Below are positions 1 to 13,914 of a DNA stretch of 64,000 nucleotides, piece after piece. Source of the DNA: Spirometra erinaceieuropaei (lineage: Eukaryota; Platyhelminthes; Cestoda; Diphyllobothriidea; Diphyllobothriidae). The notes below the pieces were generated by a model. That model worked only from the letters and a program-made list of their open reading frames with translations, was not told the origin of the DNA and did not search any database. The DNA is taken from the NCBI GenBank assembly GCA_902702965.1, contig CACRXP010000086.1:1433146-1497145 (forward strand). Direction: 5' to 3'. The translations under genes were made by a program, and so were the position numbers. Every line of letters begins with the position of its first letter. Within the stretch, counting starts at the first letter, position 1.

Positions 1-319
1 CTGAGCGAGCGACAGGAATCCCGTAGGTAGCCTAAGCTAATTCAGGTAGTCTTACCTCTAAATAAAAGTCATGACCCAGCAGCAGCCAGGGCTGACTCGG
101 CTGCCCTATTTAGGGGTAGCACCACCGTCCCCCATCCTCCCCTCCCCCCCCCGGGGGTAGCGGCTAAAAGAGGTGTCATGTGTAAATGCTAGGTAAACAC
201 GCCGTGTGTAAAGTGGCCAGGGGTTCGTGGACGCAAAGTAAGCAATCGAAGCCATAACACCTCTTCCCATCCCCAGGTTTCCCTGCCGGCTGCCAGAGAG
301 ACACCGCTTCTTCTGGCTG
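1..319. other. No gene seen, flank of LINE
   Basis: No coding frame or recognisable repeat could be supported. It holds a short C-rich run near 145-152 and leads directly into the endonuclease-like part of the LINE that follows, so part of it may be that element's 5' region. Confidence 0.3.
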
Positions 320-2888
320 CGTGTAATGTCCGCTTACCTTTAGACGACCCTCTGATCGACCGACCAGAAGACAGGAGAGCTCTGACTGCCCGCGAACTGC
401 CGCGCTACAAGATGGACATCATGGCCCTCAGCTAGACCAGATTCTAAGAATCAGGACAAGTGGAGGAGGCATGTACTAGTTACACCTTCTCCAGGGGCGG
501 ATGCCCAAGGGAGACGTGACAGGATGGTGATTCGCCTTTGTCATCAAGAACGACATTGAGATAGGACTGTCATGCTTGTCGCAAGGCATTAACATCCGCC
601 ACATGGCCCTTCGCCAGCCTCTTCGCAGAGGCAAATTCACAACCGTCGTCAGTGTCTATGTCCTACAATGTCCAGCTTCAATGACATGTAGAACAGGCGC
701 TAGAAAAGACCTGTGCGTCTTCCCTGCAACTGAGTCGATGACGCGAAAGTTGCCTGCCCTTTGGGACCTCAGGGTCCTCGTCGGCACAGACCACCTTGCC
801 TGGGAGGGTGTGCTCGGTCACCACGAAATCTACAGCTGTAACAGCAATGGCCCTCTCCACCTGCGAGTCAGCATAGAAGCAGTCTTCTCCTGCAGATCAA
901 GAAGAAGAAGAAGAAGAAGACGTGCATGCATTCGCGCTCGTTTCACTGGTATCTGTTCGACTGCGTCCTACTCAGGCGGCACGACCAGAATGAAGTGCTC
1001 GTAGCAAAGGCGATAATCGGTGCAGACTGCTGTACAGACCACTGTCTTATCATCCGCAACTGAAATCTTTCAGGAATTTACAAGATAGGTGAGCACAGGG
1101 TTAGTTAAATTCGGTGTTACTGGAAATGACCCATCGCCGGTTAGATTTCAGCAATCCCCTGAATCTATGTCAGGAACAAACACAAGTTCCGGATGATAAC
1201 GCCATTATAAAGACGCAGCTGAGTAAACTGCGGAACGTAATCCACTCCGTTGGTCTAGCAGTCTCCAGGTGTGTATACTCTCAGCACACGGACTGGTTCG
1301 ATGACAACGACGGGAAGGTCTGCAATCTGCCCTCCAAAAATAAACAGCTGCATGCAACCTAGGTCAACAACAGAACCGAGGTCTAAAAACGGCTTTCTTT
1401 CTATACCAAAGTCAGATGAGACAGTGACTGAGATGCAAAATATATGGATGTCTCACAAGACTGAGGAGACGCAAGGGTCTCCAGACCCCAATTAAACGAG
1501 GAACTTCTTTGTCCCCATCAATATGGCCTACGTCCACTGCTCAGCCCTCATGGTGGAAGAACCGCAAATATAAGAGAGCTGAGCTGTAAACTCCAGAGAT
1601 GTCCTCAGGATCCAACGAAGCCATCAAGGAACCCTTTCAAATGGAAACCAATCGGACGTCGGCTGGCAGCTCTCGCTATAAGAAACCATAAAAGTCGTGC
1701 AGTAAATGTCCAACGACGAAACATGGATCACCGATTTACTCCAATTGAACTTCAGAAACAGGACGACTCACAACTCATGGACAAGCCTACTTCGCCTTTC
1801 CAGCGATATGGAGACAAGAGCAAATCCCTCAGAATCTCAAGGACCAGCCATCGTCCATCAATGCAACGGCAGGGAGAACCGGGCAGATGCATTTCTCTCC
1901 TTAGTACGGAGGACGAAGTCTTCGTCTGAGTACTACTTTATCACCTAAATCTTCACGTTCAGTAAGGATTTTTCCCTGAAAGACGATGTGGATTTGGAAG
2001 GGATCTCAAAATCACCGACATGATCCTCGGTGCCTGTCAACTACAAGAGAAATGATAAGAAATGCGAAACAGACTTTGCGCCATCTCCCTAGATTTGACA
2101 AAGGTCTTCGATACAGACAACCACGACGAACTCTTGAAAAATATGTTGAAATTTGAATGTCCGGAGCGTTTTACACAGTTGGTGCGTCAACCCCACGACG
2201 GTATGAGGGCTCGTGTCACGGATAATCGGGCCATATCTGAAGCATCCGCAGTGGCAAATCGGGTGAAGCATGTGTGGTCCCTTCCTATACAGTCTCATGA
2301 TCTCCGCCAAGCCACTTGTGGTCTGCCGTGCGAAATGTGCAGGAATAAACACCATCCATCGAACTGACAGACAACCATTCAACACTCAACGCATACAGGC
2401 ATTCGCGAGAACCTCTACGACCAGTGTTCATGATCTCCTGTTCGCGGACGGCTGAGCGCTCAAAACCACGACGAAGACGAAAACGCAATAGAACTGCACA
2501 AACTTCAGCCAGACGGTCTACACAGAAAAATAGCTGGTTTTATATCAACTAGCACCATCTGATGAGTACGGCGTATCCAGAATCAGCGAGAATGGGACTC
2601 ACTTTACATTTCTGGACAAAATAGTCCAGCCTGGTTGTAAAATTCCAGGAAAAATCAAAATCGACAATGACGTTGCAAGCTTGATCCCCAAAGTCGGTCA
2701 GGACTTCCGCTGGCCTAAGCACTCCACCTAGGACTGCCGCTGCATTCTCCTCAGCATGAAACGATTGTTTAGCGGCGGCATTTTGCACCTGGCTCACAAT
2801 TATCGCTAACTTTTTAACTTCCCGCATTTGCTGATGTAGTTGATGACTTTATTTCTAAGTTCCGCAAATATTCCCATGTTACAATTGA

Positions 2889-3073
2889 AAAGTCAAGTTG
2901 GCGAACGCACGTTTTCGGTAATTCTTCCTCAGGCCAATACAATTACATGAACGAATGAAAATGTACAAAATCAACAGTGTTTATAGATGCCTCAAGGGCT
3001 ATTAAGTCACTAACACTCATCATCCCCACGCCGCCCGCATGAGAAGGTCGGCGGGTGTTAGTCGTCAGAGCTA
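2889..3073 (+). repeat. Left inverted arm of Penelope-like element
   Basis: 185 bp, the exact reverse complement of 3624-3808. It contains the last four codons and the stop of the GIY-YIG frame at its inner edge (3058-3072), so this arm is the true 3' end of the element. On the minus strand it carries a hammerhead-like core (CTGAGGA ... GAAA) at 2913-2932. Confidence 0.95.
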
Positions 3074-3642
3074 GGGAAGAGGGGTAAGAGAGTCTTTGAG
3101 TAATGATCTTGGGTTGAGTACACGGAGTAACCATCATCGTGATTAGGGATTTGAGGCGGCATGGCTTCATCACTTGGGGTTGACGTTGGCCACGGCAGCG
3201 AAAGCGCTTGTGTTAGAGTTTTCTGACAGCATAACACCGGATTCACTGACCGTATAGCTACTGCCTCGGCCGTTGCTAGTATCCGTTGGCGTAGGCCTTT
3301 AGAGAAGCATGTTGGTGTCCGGTAGACAACCTGAAATGCTTTCTTGGCATTGACACGGTGATTCGTATCGATTAAATGCGCGAGAATAGAACTGGAAATC
3401 GACCGGGTCTCACCTCTGTCTAACCAGGCGGGCATATGTTCACGTACCCTCTTTACCAGGCGTCTCGTTGTGCGGCCGATGTATCCTGCTCCACAGGAGC
3501 AAGTGAATGAATAAATGCACATTGATGTGGCCTCCAACGGTATTCTGTCTTTACCTCCCAAACGTAGGAGGGCAGCGTTTGTGAAGCATACGCGTAAATT
3601 CGCCGCAGGGAATGCCCTCGTGATAGCTCTGACGACTAACAC
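3058..3642 (-). CDS. GIY-YIG endonuclease domain of Penelope-like element (partial)
   Basis: An open frame of about 194 codons ending in TAA at 3058-3060. It has no credible start, because the element is truncated at its 5' side and the frame simply runs in from the right inverted arm. The GIY-YIG core is visible: IYSFTCSCGAGYIGRTTRRL, followed by RVREHMPAW and, further on, SSILAHLIDTNH, matching the order Tyr, Tyr-Ile-Gly, Arg, His found in Penelope endonucleases. In a full element this domain nicks the target so that reverse transcription can start. No stop or frameshift interrupts it, unlike the LINE around it. On its own, without a reverse transcriptase or promoter, it is unlikely to be an expressed host gene. 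Confidence 0.85.
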   Translation of the reverse strand: MLVVRAITRAFPAANLRVCFTNAALLRLGGKDRIPLEATSMCIYSFTCSCGAGYIGRTTRRLVKRVREHMPAWLDRGETRSISSSILAHLIDTNHRVNAKKAFQVVYRTPTCFSKGLRQRILATAEAVAIRSVNPVLCCQKTLTQALSLPWPTSTPSDEAMPPQIPNHDDGYSVYSTQDHYSKTLLPLFPSSDD

Positions 3643-3808
3643 CCGCCGACCTTCTCATGCGGGCGGCGTGGGGATGATGAGTGTTAGTGACTTAATAGCC
3701 CTTGAGGCATCTATAAACACTGTTGATTTTGTACATTTTCATTCGTTCATGTAATTGTATTGGCCTGAGGAAGAATTACCGAAAACGTGCGTTCGCCAAC
3801 TTGACTTT
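3624..3808 (-). repeat. Right inverted arm of Penelope-like element
   Basis: 185 bp, the exact reverse complement of 2889-3073, lying at the 5' side of the endonuclease fragment. On the plus strand it carries the hammerhead-like core at 3765-3784. Its outer end overlaps the 12-bp direct repeat that may be the target-site duplication. Confidence 0.95.
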
Positions 3809-4197
3809 ATTTCTGTTTATCGATATGAATAGGGAGCTTAAGGACGAAAGCCTCATTCGTCAGTATTCATGTGACGCACCGGTAGATACACATGTGATAG
3901 ACGAGTAGCGCCCGCTCAAACGACAATTCTACGGCGTCTGCGCTAGGTGGTACACGCACACAAGGCGAATAAAACTGTCCCTACAAGGACACACTGAAAA
4001 ACTCTAACAAGCACTTGTGAATTAAGCGAGGGACCTGACTGGACTGTGTTCAAGATCGACAGGCCTGACGAGCTGCTCAGTGGACTGGAACAGCCGTCTT
4101 CGAAGCCAACCAAATAGCCAGTGTCAAGGCACAAGGGCAACCTGCATGTCGCGGGCCGGTTTCGCTGGACATCTTTGTACCCAGCGTAAACTCCACA

Positions 4198-4535
4198 ATG
4201 AAAAAAACTCGACTCATTTCACAAAATACCATCAGTACCACCGCCTCTAGCACTACCGATGAGGGAAATTCTACCAGCCTGCATACTACCACCACCATCG
4301 CCCTTTCCACCAGCAGTATCGACTCGGTTCCGACCTATCCCCATTGCGAGCGCACTTTCGCATCCCGCATCGGTCTGGTTTTTTGCGAATCCATCGCACT
4401 GAGACCGATGAACCAGTGTGTGGAGTTGCAACATATAGCCGTCGCTCCAGTCTCACCTGCCCAGACTGCTCCAGGACAATGGACCATCTGATGGGCTTAT
4501 TAGGCCATATGCGCCTCCATGAAAAACTTCGTTAA
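4198..4535 (+). pseudogene. C2H2 zinc-finger tail of LINE copy 1
   Basis: The C-terminal end of the LINE protein. Two finger-like units are readable across one frameshift near 4375: YPHCERTFASRIGL followed after the shift by FLRIHRTETDEP, then CPDCSRTMDHLMGLLGHMRL followed by HEKLR and a stop at 4533-4535. The first finger has Tyr in place of its first Cys. The upstream Ser/Thr-rich linker is typical of the family. The two fingers and the exact stop position make this one of the best-preserved parts of the copy, but the frameshift makes it a pseudogene. Confidence 0.8.
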
Positions 4536-5778
4536 AATGCCACAGTCCAGACCGCTCACAGCAGCTCGTCCTATTTGCCCACACAACTTCCAAGGCTACA
4601 CATGAATCTACTTCACAGTGCGCGCGTACATGTCACCCACGCAGTACTATTCCTCTCTCCTGCGGCAAACGCGCACCGTCCTAATTGTTACTGTCATTTT
4701 GATGGGTGAGACGTCGCACGATAAAACATTTTCATATTATTATTTAAGTAAGAAGCATGTCCTTTTGTGTAGGCGTACGCGCTATGGGACCCATTCGTGC
4801 GTGTTGAACGCGCAGACGTGCGTGCTAAATTTTGTAGGTCGCCGCTCCGAATCACATCAGCAGTTAGTTGGCAGGCTCAGACGGACCGCATACCAACGCA
4901 CTCCTCGCCATAATAAATTTGAAGCGCTAGGATTCGTAGCTTGGAAAGTTGCCAAGACTGAGTGTCAGGCTGCAATGACTCCTTCCTGCTGTGGCTTCTG
5001 TGGTACCCTCAGGCATGTGAGATCCAAGCGGCTGGGATCAGGTCATGTGACATGTATAGACGGACTGATTAGCCTTGTCGCCCCCCGAGTCTGAACCCAC
5101 CTGCGGTCGTCTGGCCAATGCATTGACATGGAAGCAAGGTGGGTGTAGAGGGGGGGAGAGTTTGATAGGTTCCGCATCTGGCTGCCCCACTATGAACTTA
5201 GTTCACGCGTAGGACCCGGATGCTGCGCCCGCTTCGTGGGGCAGTCGACGTACGTCGTCGCATGCGGCGGTCGGACCAAAATGGGCAGGTTCGAGAGCAA
5301 GAAGGTCATGCGTACGACGACAAGCAGATTGCATGTGAGGAGTCGCCGGCTGTCTCGATTCACTGACCGCAGTGTAGAGACAGACAATGAATTCAACTTC
5401 GCTAACACAAACATAATAGAGTGGGCCAGGAACTAGAGGGACCCGGATGTGTGTGCGACTCTACCACCGGTACCAACTTTTGGTGCGTTTTTACGGTCTC
5501 AGGGAATGGATACCTGTGCGGGTCTGTTAGCTCAGAAAACTATACTGATGCTTTGGCGATCCACAACTCCTCTTTACTTCGACCAAAGTCTGGGGCTTGA
5601 AACTTCACCCTTATTTCTCAAGGACATCTCTTTGATTCCGCAAGCTTTAAATGTTCCAGTTGGGTTGTTGGAAATCCAGACTCAGAAATGCATTAGGTGT
5701 AGGTTTTACGGTATGGTGAAGACAGTTTGACAGCCGAATTCCCCTTTTCCCGCCGAACTACAGGCAACTATCTGCAAT
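4536..5778. other. Repetitive non-coding stretch
   Basis: A 158-codon open frame on the plus strand (4618-5094) has no recognisable domain or codon pattern. The part from about 4860 to 5260 looks to me like a dispersed tapeworm repeat, by memory of its wording and not by search. Nothing else is supported. Confidence 0.35.
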
Positions 5779-6260
5779 GTGCAGTAGCTGGCCTATTTCG
5801 CGAAATATTAACCGAAATTCATAAATAGGTTTTCGATTTGAAAGGATGACTTGCGTGAGGCTGTAATATGGATTTTTGCGCATCATAGTCCCAAGATATT
5901 TCAGTTACGCTAGAGTATCGGTTTTTAAAGGAGTTTCTTCTCCGACACCAGCGAAACCTATTCTCGGTAAAAAAAAAACGCCTGCATAAGTAGTATGATT
6001 TTTCCACGTCGATTTCCGATGCACTTACAAATTCAAATATCTTTGATAGGAAACATGCACAAGGATATCTCGTACTCATTTTGTAGAGAATTACGTCTTC
6101 TGCAGCTTTTGTACGGGCTGAAAGGATATATCTCCGTTAATAAAAGTTTGCGATTATGAGCTCTTTTAAGATCGTGCGATATCCATTCAAACAATATCGC
6201 ACCTGTCTGTCCAGTAATGCTGCTTGTAAACTATACATCCTGGTTCACAGCCATGGCAGA
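5779..6260 (+). mobile_element. Foldback element family, degraded copy
   Basis: This stretch aligns by eye with the left half of the intact element at 46874-47860. It begins TGCAGTAGCTGG where the intact copy has TACAGTAGGTGG. It keeps the shared order of ATTTCAGTTAC near 5898, AATTACGTCTTC near 6090 and a TGCTTGTAAAC-like segment near 6222. The right arm is not recognisable, so this is a truncated or eroded copy. Confidence 0.6.
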
Positions 6261-8606
<2,346 letters not shown>

Positions 8607-9906
8607 ATTTAAGGGGCGTTATTTACTTGGACTCGACTATCAGTGGTATTTTTCATACTTATTAACGGCAGTTCGTGGCGCAAGATTTCATTTTATTATT
8701 ATTACATCCGGAAACGGATATAATGGCATCTAAATAGAATCTGGAGAGTAAGAGTAAGAGTCAAACCAAGTGCGGATAAAAATGTAAGAGAAGCAGCAAG
8801 TTTAAGGGTTCTAGATGATAATATAAGAGAGCTGCACGCCATATTTATGAATTGTTCAAAAAACGAAGTCCAACCAAGGTGACCACAGACATTGAAATTC
8901 GAGAAAACAACGCTCGATGCACAATGAACACGTGGAAAATCCAGTTGTTTTCTGCCATAGACATGGGGAACTGATGCACCAGTTGCATGACTGCAGAAAG
9001 GAACTTGCTTATTTCGCTTCACCTTGTAGTTAACGATGACAATCAAGTCAGAAATTGACACTCCAATATTCCTCCTCATTGTTGGCATTCCTTCCCCACT
9101 TGTGGAGAGACTTGTGAACAAATCGATGTCTCAAACAGCTGGAACTGCTGTCATTTCTCAAGGTGGAAACGGCACACAGGACGCGGACAATACCCTAAAC
9201 CGCCTATCGAGCTATTCGGTCTTGGCCATTGATTATTTGGATGTCCTGACTGTTGGAAGTCGCCTAACGGGTGTGGTGGCTGCGATGCTGATTCACCACA
9301 TTGATCGAGGTTAGTTAGATCCATAGGCAGACTGACAGGCGTGATTGTGCGTGGAATCCCAGGCAGGGTCAGATAGCCTCCAACTAACCTACCTGGGCTC
9401 GCTTCGACCATCCTGCCCGGTCTACACGTCACCAATTTCGTAAGATCTGTTGAGCTGGAGGGAGGTAGGGTTTGCTGTCGATCTAATTGGTATCTGATTG
9501 CCGCAGCCCTCATAGTAGACAAAAACACCGACATTGTTGGGCCGCAGAAGTTTGACCAGGCTCTTCAAGGTTGGTTTCGAATCTGCAGTTGGGTTCCAGT
9601 ATCAGTGTTACGAAAACATGCTCATGGAAGCACCTCTGCAGTTTTCGCCGATTTCTCGGGAAATCTACAGTCGCCATTTCAGCGAGAGACTTCTCGTGCG
9701 GCAGTGAGTCCTTCGGTCGCGTGGGACAACAGAAAAATTTTAGTTTCGTGTCCATGAGTCCCGCTGATAACAAGGAGTTTCGGTGGAAATGAGGCCATCT
9801 CAGAAGCTTTTAGAAAATGACGGATAGTCTTCTGAATTCGGCTTTTTGTTCTTTTAATTATCGCGCCTTAATCTGGCACTTGTTGTTGCTTAAAAAAATT
9901 GACGAG
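8607..9906. other. Intergenic DNA with a probable dispersed repeat
   Basis: No gene is supported. The part from about 9130 to 9510 resembles a dispersed tapeworm repeat by its wording, including a GC-richer composition than its surroundings. No terminal structure could be made out. Confidence 0.3.
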
Positions 9907-10590
9907 GTACAGTAAATGTGCTATCACATGACATGGTGACTGAAATTCCGAAACGATTTTCGACTCGGAAAGATTACTTAAGTATGGCTTCCATAATAAT
10001 TTAAGTGTCGCGAAATGAGAAGACGTTTCAGTCACGACAGAATGCCAGCTTTCCAATGAGGCTCTTTTCGACCGATCACATAGACTACGCTTCACAAAAA
10101 ATGACTACATAGGTAGCATAATTTATTCCTACGGAATTTCGATAGTCGCATAAATCTAAGTATATTTTGCGCAAGTCACATACAAAAATATTCTTTTTGT
10201 TTATTTGGTGGTAAATTACGTCCTACTTAAACTTTATACCTGAAGAAAGGGTAAATTTTTATTTGAAAAATTTTTCATCATGAGATTTTCCAAGACCGCG
10301 AAATGGCCAATCGTACATCATCGCATCAGCACATATTTTAATGCTACTCATAAAGTGGACAACGTGGCCCAAATCCATTACAAAATTTTAAGAGTCCTTT
10401 ACATCCTCTTTTCAATGGTTTATAGAGGTGTGTGATTTCCCTTATACGAAAAATATGTAGTTTGCAGTTTGGAAACCCCGAATACAAGTGCAACGGCAGG
10501 TCGGTCTCAAAATTATTCGGGAATTTAAAGTCTTTTAAAACCAAAAGATACTTCTTATTCGAGCAATTTTATCTGGGGAAACTTTGCGTG
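9907..10590 (+). mobile_element. Foldback element family, degraded copy
   Basis: It starts TACAGTAAATG at 9907 and follows the intact copy at 46874-47860 through the left arm (AAATTCCGAAA, AATTACGTC) into the loop. There the segment TTTGCAGTTTGGAAACCCCGA at 10460-10480 is nearly the same as the loop of the intact copy near 47430. Similarity fades after about 10590 and no right end with the mirror sequence was found. Confidence 0.7.
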
Positions 10591-13500
10591 GGTGACCTCT
10601 ATAGAATCGTTGTGTAAACTTGCGAACTTGCAAAAATAGCCGATATATTATCCATTCACTTCGTTATTCTTCCGCCTTGTATTTAAGCCCTTAACTATTT
10701 GTTAGTAGTTAGTCAGGTGCATAGAAAATTGTATACCACAAAATAAATCAAAAGTTTTACTGCTGTTTATCAAAATAATGACAGCAAATAACGTTCGGCC
10801 TGATAGTTCTCTCTTTCTAATATTGATCAGGAACATTTACTTGTGAGTCTACGCATGTAATGGAGAAATGTTTTCAAAGACCGTGAAAAGTGAACGAGAG
10901 GATCATAGTAAAATATAATACGGGAGTAAAATAAAATTGATTATTCTATCCAGCTTTTCTAAGCCTACACCTATTAAAGACTAGTTGCTTTGATCTCATT
11001 TCGTCGGAAAACTATTTTCGTTTGATAAGACTTCTACACGAGGAACCAGCGCCAAATGAGCCAGGATGTCTTTCAATAAAAGACATTCGGAAATCAATGG
11101 CAAACCGGAAAACACTTTTCAATACGTCCAATTTTGCTTGAAAAAGCACCTAAAAATATACATATGCTTTTTTGATCGCGAAGAAATTTCGGATTTCGGG
11201 ATAAAATATAGAGCAAAATGTGCGGTGGCCGGGGTGGGTTTACTACCCATAACTGTCTACTATATTTGCGTGAGTAGGCGTTTTTCGGTAGTTTTTGCTG
11301 GGAGATCAGTTATACCCTAGTTTGCGCATTTTGCTTGGTTTGTTTGACGTCCTCGACGGCTTTAGACCCGGCAGGATGACACGGCGCTGCAAAAAGATCT
11401 ATATCCTTCATGCGAATGCCGAAAATGATATTATTTCTGCGTCATAATACGCCGTCAATTACACAGCCGCACGTGAATCCGCTTCACCTATAAGAGATAT
11501 CCCGTTACCATCTGGCATGTTTTCCCAAGATTCTAGATGTGGTGCGAGACGTCGGTGACCAATTTCGGGAGCATTTCGTGAATGCAAAAACCAGACTTTG
11601 GAACTCTGTGGGCATTAATAATAGACGCAAGCACAGATCTAAGGAGTAAAGCTCAGTCACCTGTGTTTGTACGACTTATCCGAAAAAGGGAAATCTAGAA
11701 TCTGTCTTTCTTTTACTGGAAATTAAAGAAAACGACTACAGAATGCAAGCATTTTGGATAAGCTAAACAAAAGACCGAGTCAATAGGACGGTGACTGGAT
11801 GAGAGCATGAGAATACACAACAACGAAACTTCTCTCATATAAGACTGAAGGAAAGATTTTTTTGCGTATGTTCTAGACGCTTATCCGGGTGTAAAATTTC
11901 GCACTACATGCTCAATCGCGAAGTTTCGTCGTAGGAGACTTTGACCAGAAACATATGTAAACGAGGAAGGAAGTTGTAAAGTGTCCCTAAGTGCTTTAAG
12001 TTACGTCGTTTAAGTCCCAGAATTTCAATAAACTTATAATAGCCGATGGGTTGGGATCGCAAGTTTTGCACAGGTGTTACGATTATGCAACCTGAAGCTC
12101 TTTGCCTCTCGAGTGCCCTGAAAACATTTATTATTGCTTCATGACATCATATTCGTGACTAGGAGGGCCCTTACTCAATGAATTTTTTGCAGAACTGCAA
12201 TATGCGAAAGAAAATGTTACCACATTCACGAGAAAATTGAAGGTGGTAGGGGTGAAATATCAACCGTGGACTGAACGCTTCAAAATTCACGGCTTATTAG
12301 CTTCCCAGGTATTGACACTTTCTCACACAGGAGTCCAGTATTATGAAAAGTTCATGAGATGCTGAAAAATCCCAGTTCATCATTCGCATCATATATTTTT
12401 TCGCCTGAAACTGTGATTAAGCTAAGATTCCCTTCATGCAATTTTGTGATTAAGTTCCTGCTGACCACTGCGTTTTCATGTCTGCGTGGGTAGCAACGGG
12501 AATACTCGAATGTTTCTATTTTTGAAACAGTCTTTTGCAGACGGGGTGCTCTTAAGATGATATAAGACATTAAATGACAAAAAACTTGCGTGATGAATAA
12601 AAATTCTATATCTTAGCCGTCGCAAGGGAATCTCTTGAGGCACAGCTGGTTTAAGGAGTTTTAACGCTCAAGACCCACCAAATACTTGACAGTCATTTTC
12701 AAAGCAAATAATTTATAAATATTTGTTGTTAATTTTCACAGTTCTTAGTTATGTTCATTTTGGCCGACATGTAAGGACTGTGGAATCACACTTTTTTCTC
12801 CGTTAATTTTGTTTACTTGAATGCTCGTCCACTTTTTATTCCGAAATTGCAAAGTGATGTACCTTTGATCCCCGTCAAAAAATATATTTTCTAAGAAATC
12901 CAAATGCATTAAAAACATGAATAATTATCGACAAGACCCTTTTTCATCAATCGAAAATAGTTTGGATTACAAATATGCGACTGCGCATCTTCCGAATCAA
13001 AAAGTAACAATTTCTCCATGCTCATGCCAGTTACAGTGTCATCTGACGGTTTGAGTCTTACTATTTTAAAACCGGGCTCCTTCGATAAATATATTGGGGA
13101 ATATGTGTATATTACTTAGATTAAAAATATACACATAATCGTATAATTATAATTGGCATTCCTTATGCGGAGGTGTGCGCAAATGAATAAATGACGGAAA
13201 AGCAACCTTAGTTTTATTTTTAAACAAATTCTTGAATAAACAATAGTTTAAAGTATACGCAGGCGTCTGATCCTTTACTACATCTATCAGCAGTTCAATA
13301 AAAATAGCAGTTTGAAGCGTTTAACTCGCACTTTTGGTGTCTACACAGTTTGAAACCTCCACGGATAGCTTTGTTGATAAGAGTATTTGATAATGAGATA
13401 CCCGCAGTCTTTCTGCAGGGTGTACTCGTGCAGAAGAGCCCCGTAGCTGGAAAAGGAAAAGCTCCCAGGGGAACGGATAAAATATAACAACTGGTAACCC

Positions 13501-13781
13501 CGGTGTTTTTTCTGATCAGCGTCCTCAAGCCTGGGCAGAAGATAGCTCTGCGAAAAGGACAACAGTCGCCTATTTGCACTCGTCAGCCCGCGACGGCGAT
13601 TCACTCCCCGTGAAGAATCCGTAGGTTCTGGACGTCTGATTTACATTATTCGATCCAGGTGTTTGCTGAATTTCGGTTTCCATAATTAAATTAATCGTCA
13701 TCAGTATCTTCCGCTTCAGCATCTTCATAATAACAATAATCATAATCTCCTGGACACCTGAATTAACACCCTCGTATTACA
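10591..13781. other. Long AT-rich stretch without genes
   Basis: Over 3 kb with no open frame above 95 codons and no motif I recognise on either strand. It may be eroded transposon sequence, but nothing specific can be supported. Confidence 0.4.
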
Positions 13782-13914
13782 GGTGGCCTTGCGCTAAACT
13801 CCAGGTTTCTATTCCCCTGGCCTGACCTTAACCTAACGCTAACACCAACACTCCTGGCCGTAACCCTAACACTAACTCCAGCCCCAACCTCCTCGAATTT
13901 AGCGCAAGGCCACC
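13782..13914. mobile_element. Small inverted-repeat element with telomere-like interior
   Basis: A 133-bp unit with perfect 17-bp terminal inverted repeats (GGTGGCCTTGCGCTAAA at 13782, its reverse complement ending at 13914). The interior is made of degenerate TAACCC/CTAACAC-like words, resembling telomeric repeat on the C-rich strand. It has the form of a miniature inverted-repeat transposable element. No clear target duplication was seen. Confidence 0.65.

Larger units (their letters stand above)
2857..3808 (-). mobile_element. Penelope-like element, 5'-truncated, with inverted arms
   Basis: A short insertion inside the LINE. Its core is a minus-strand reading frame for a GIY-YIG endonuclease, the domain that canonical Penelope-like retroelements carry after their reverse transcriptase. 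The reverse transcriptase itself is absent. The core is bracketed by two 185-bp arms in inverted orientation (2889-3073 and 3624-3808) that I find identical base for base. This matches the inverted, 5'-truncated tail seen in Penelope insertions. A 12-bp sequence, gactttatttct, occurs at 2845-2856 and again at 3803-3814, a possible target-site duplication that overlaps the end of the right arm. The 32 bp at 2857-2888 would then be a tail extension beyond the arm. Identity of the arms suggests a recent insertion into an old LINE. Confidence 0.85.
320..4535 (+). mobile_element. Zinc-finger-tailed LINE, copy 1 (decayed)
   Basis: A degenerate non-LTR retrotransposon whose protein can be followed only by changing frame. 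The apurinic endonuclease part runs from about 330 to 1050, with the conserved stretch VGTDHLAWEGVLG near 770-830. A linker with DWFDDND lies near 1290-1320. The reverse transcriptase covers about 2050-2800: DLTKVFDT near 2095, and LLFADG near 2440 where the catalytic FADD motif should be, with its second Asp changed to Gly and followed at once by a stop. The C-terminal part resumes after an inserted Penelope-like element at 2857-3808 and ends in two C2H2-like fingers (about 4340-4535). Stops and frameshifts throughout mean the copy is dead. The family resembles RTE/Proto2-like LINEs of tapeworms by recognition; the clade is not certain. Confidence 0.85.

Noticed and set aside
4618..5094. 158-codon plus-strand open frame
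   Set aside because: No domain, no splice context, and the sequence resembles a dispersed repeat.
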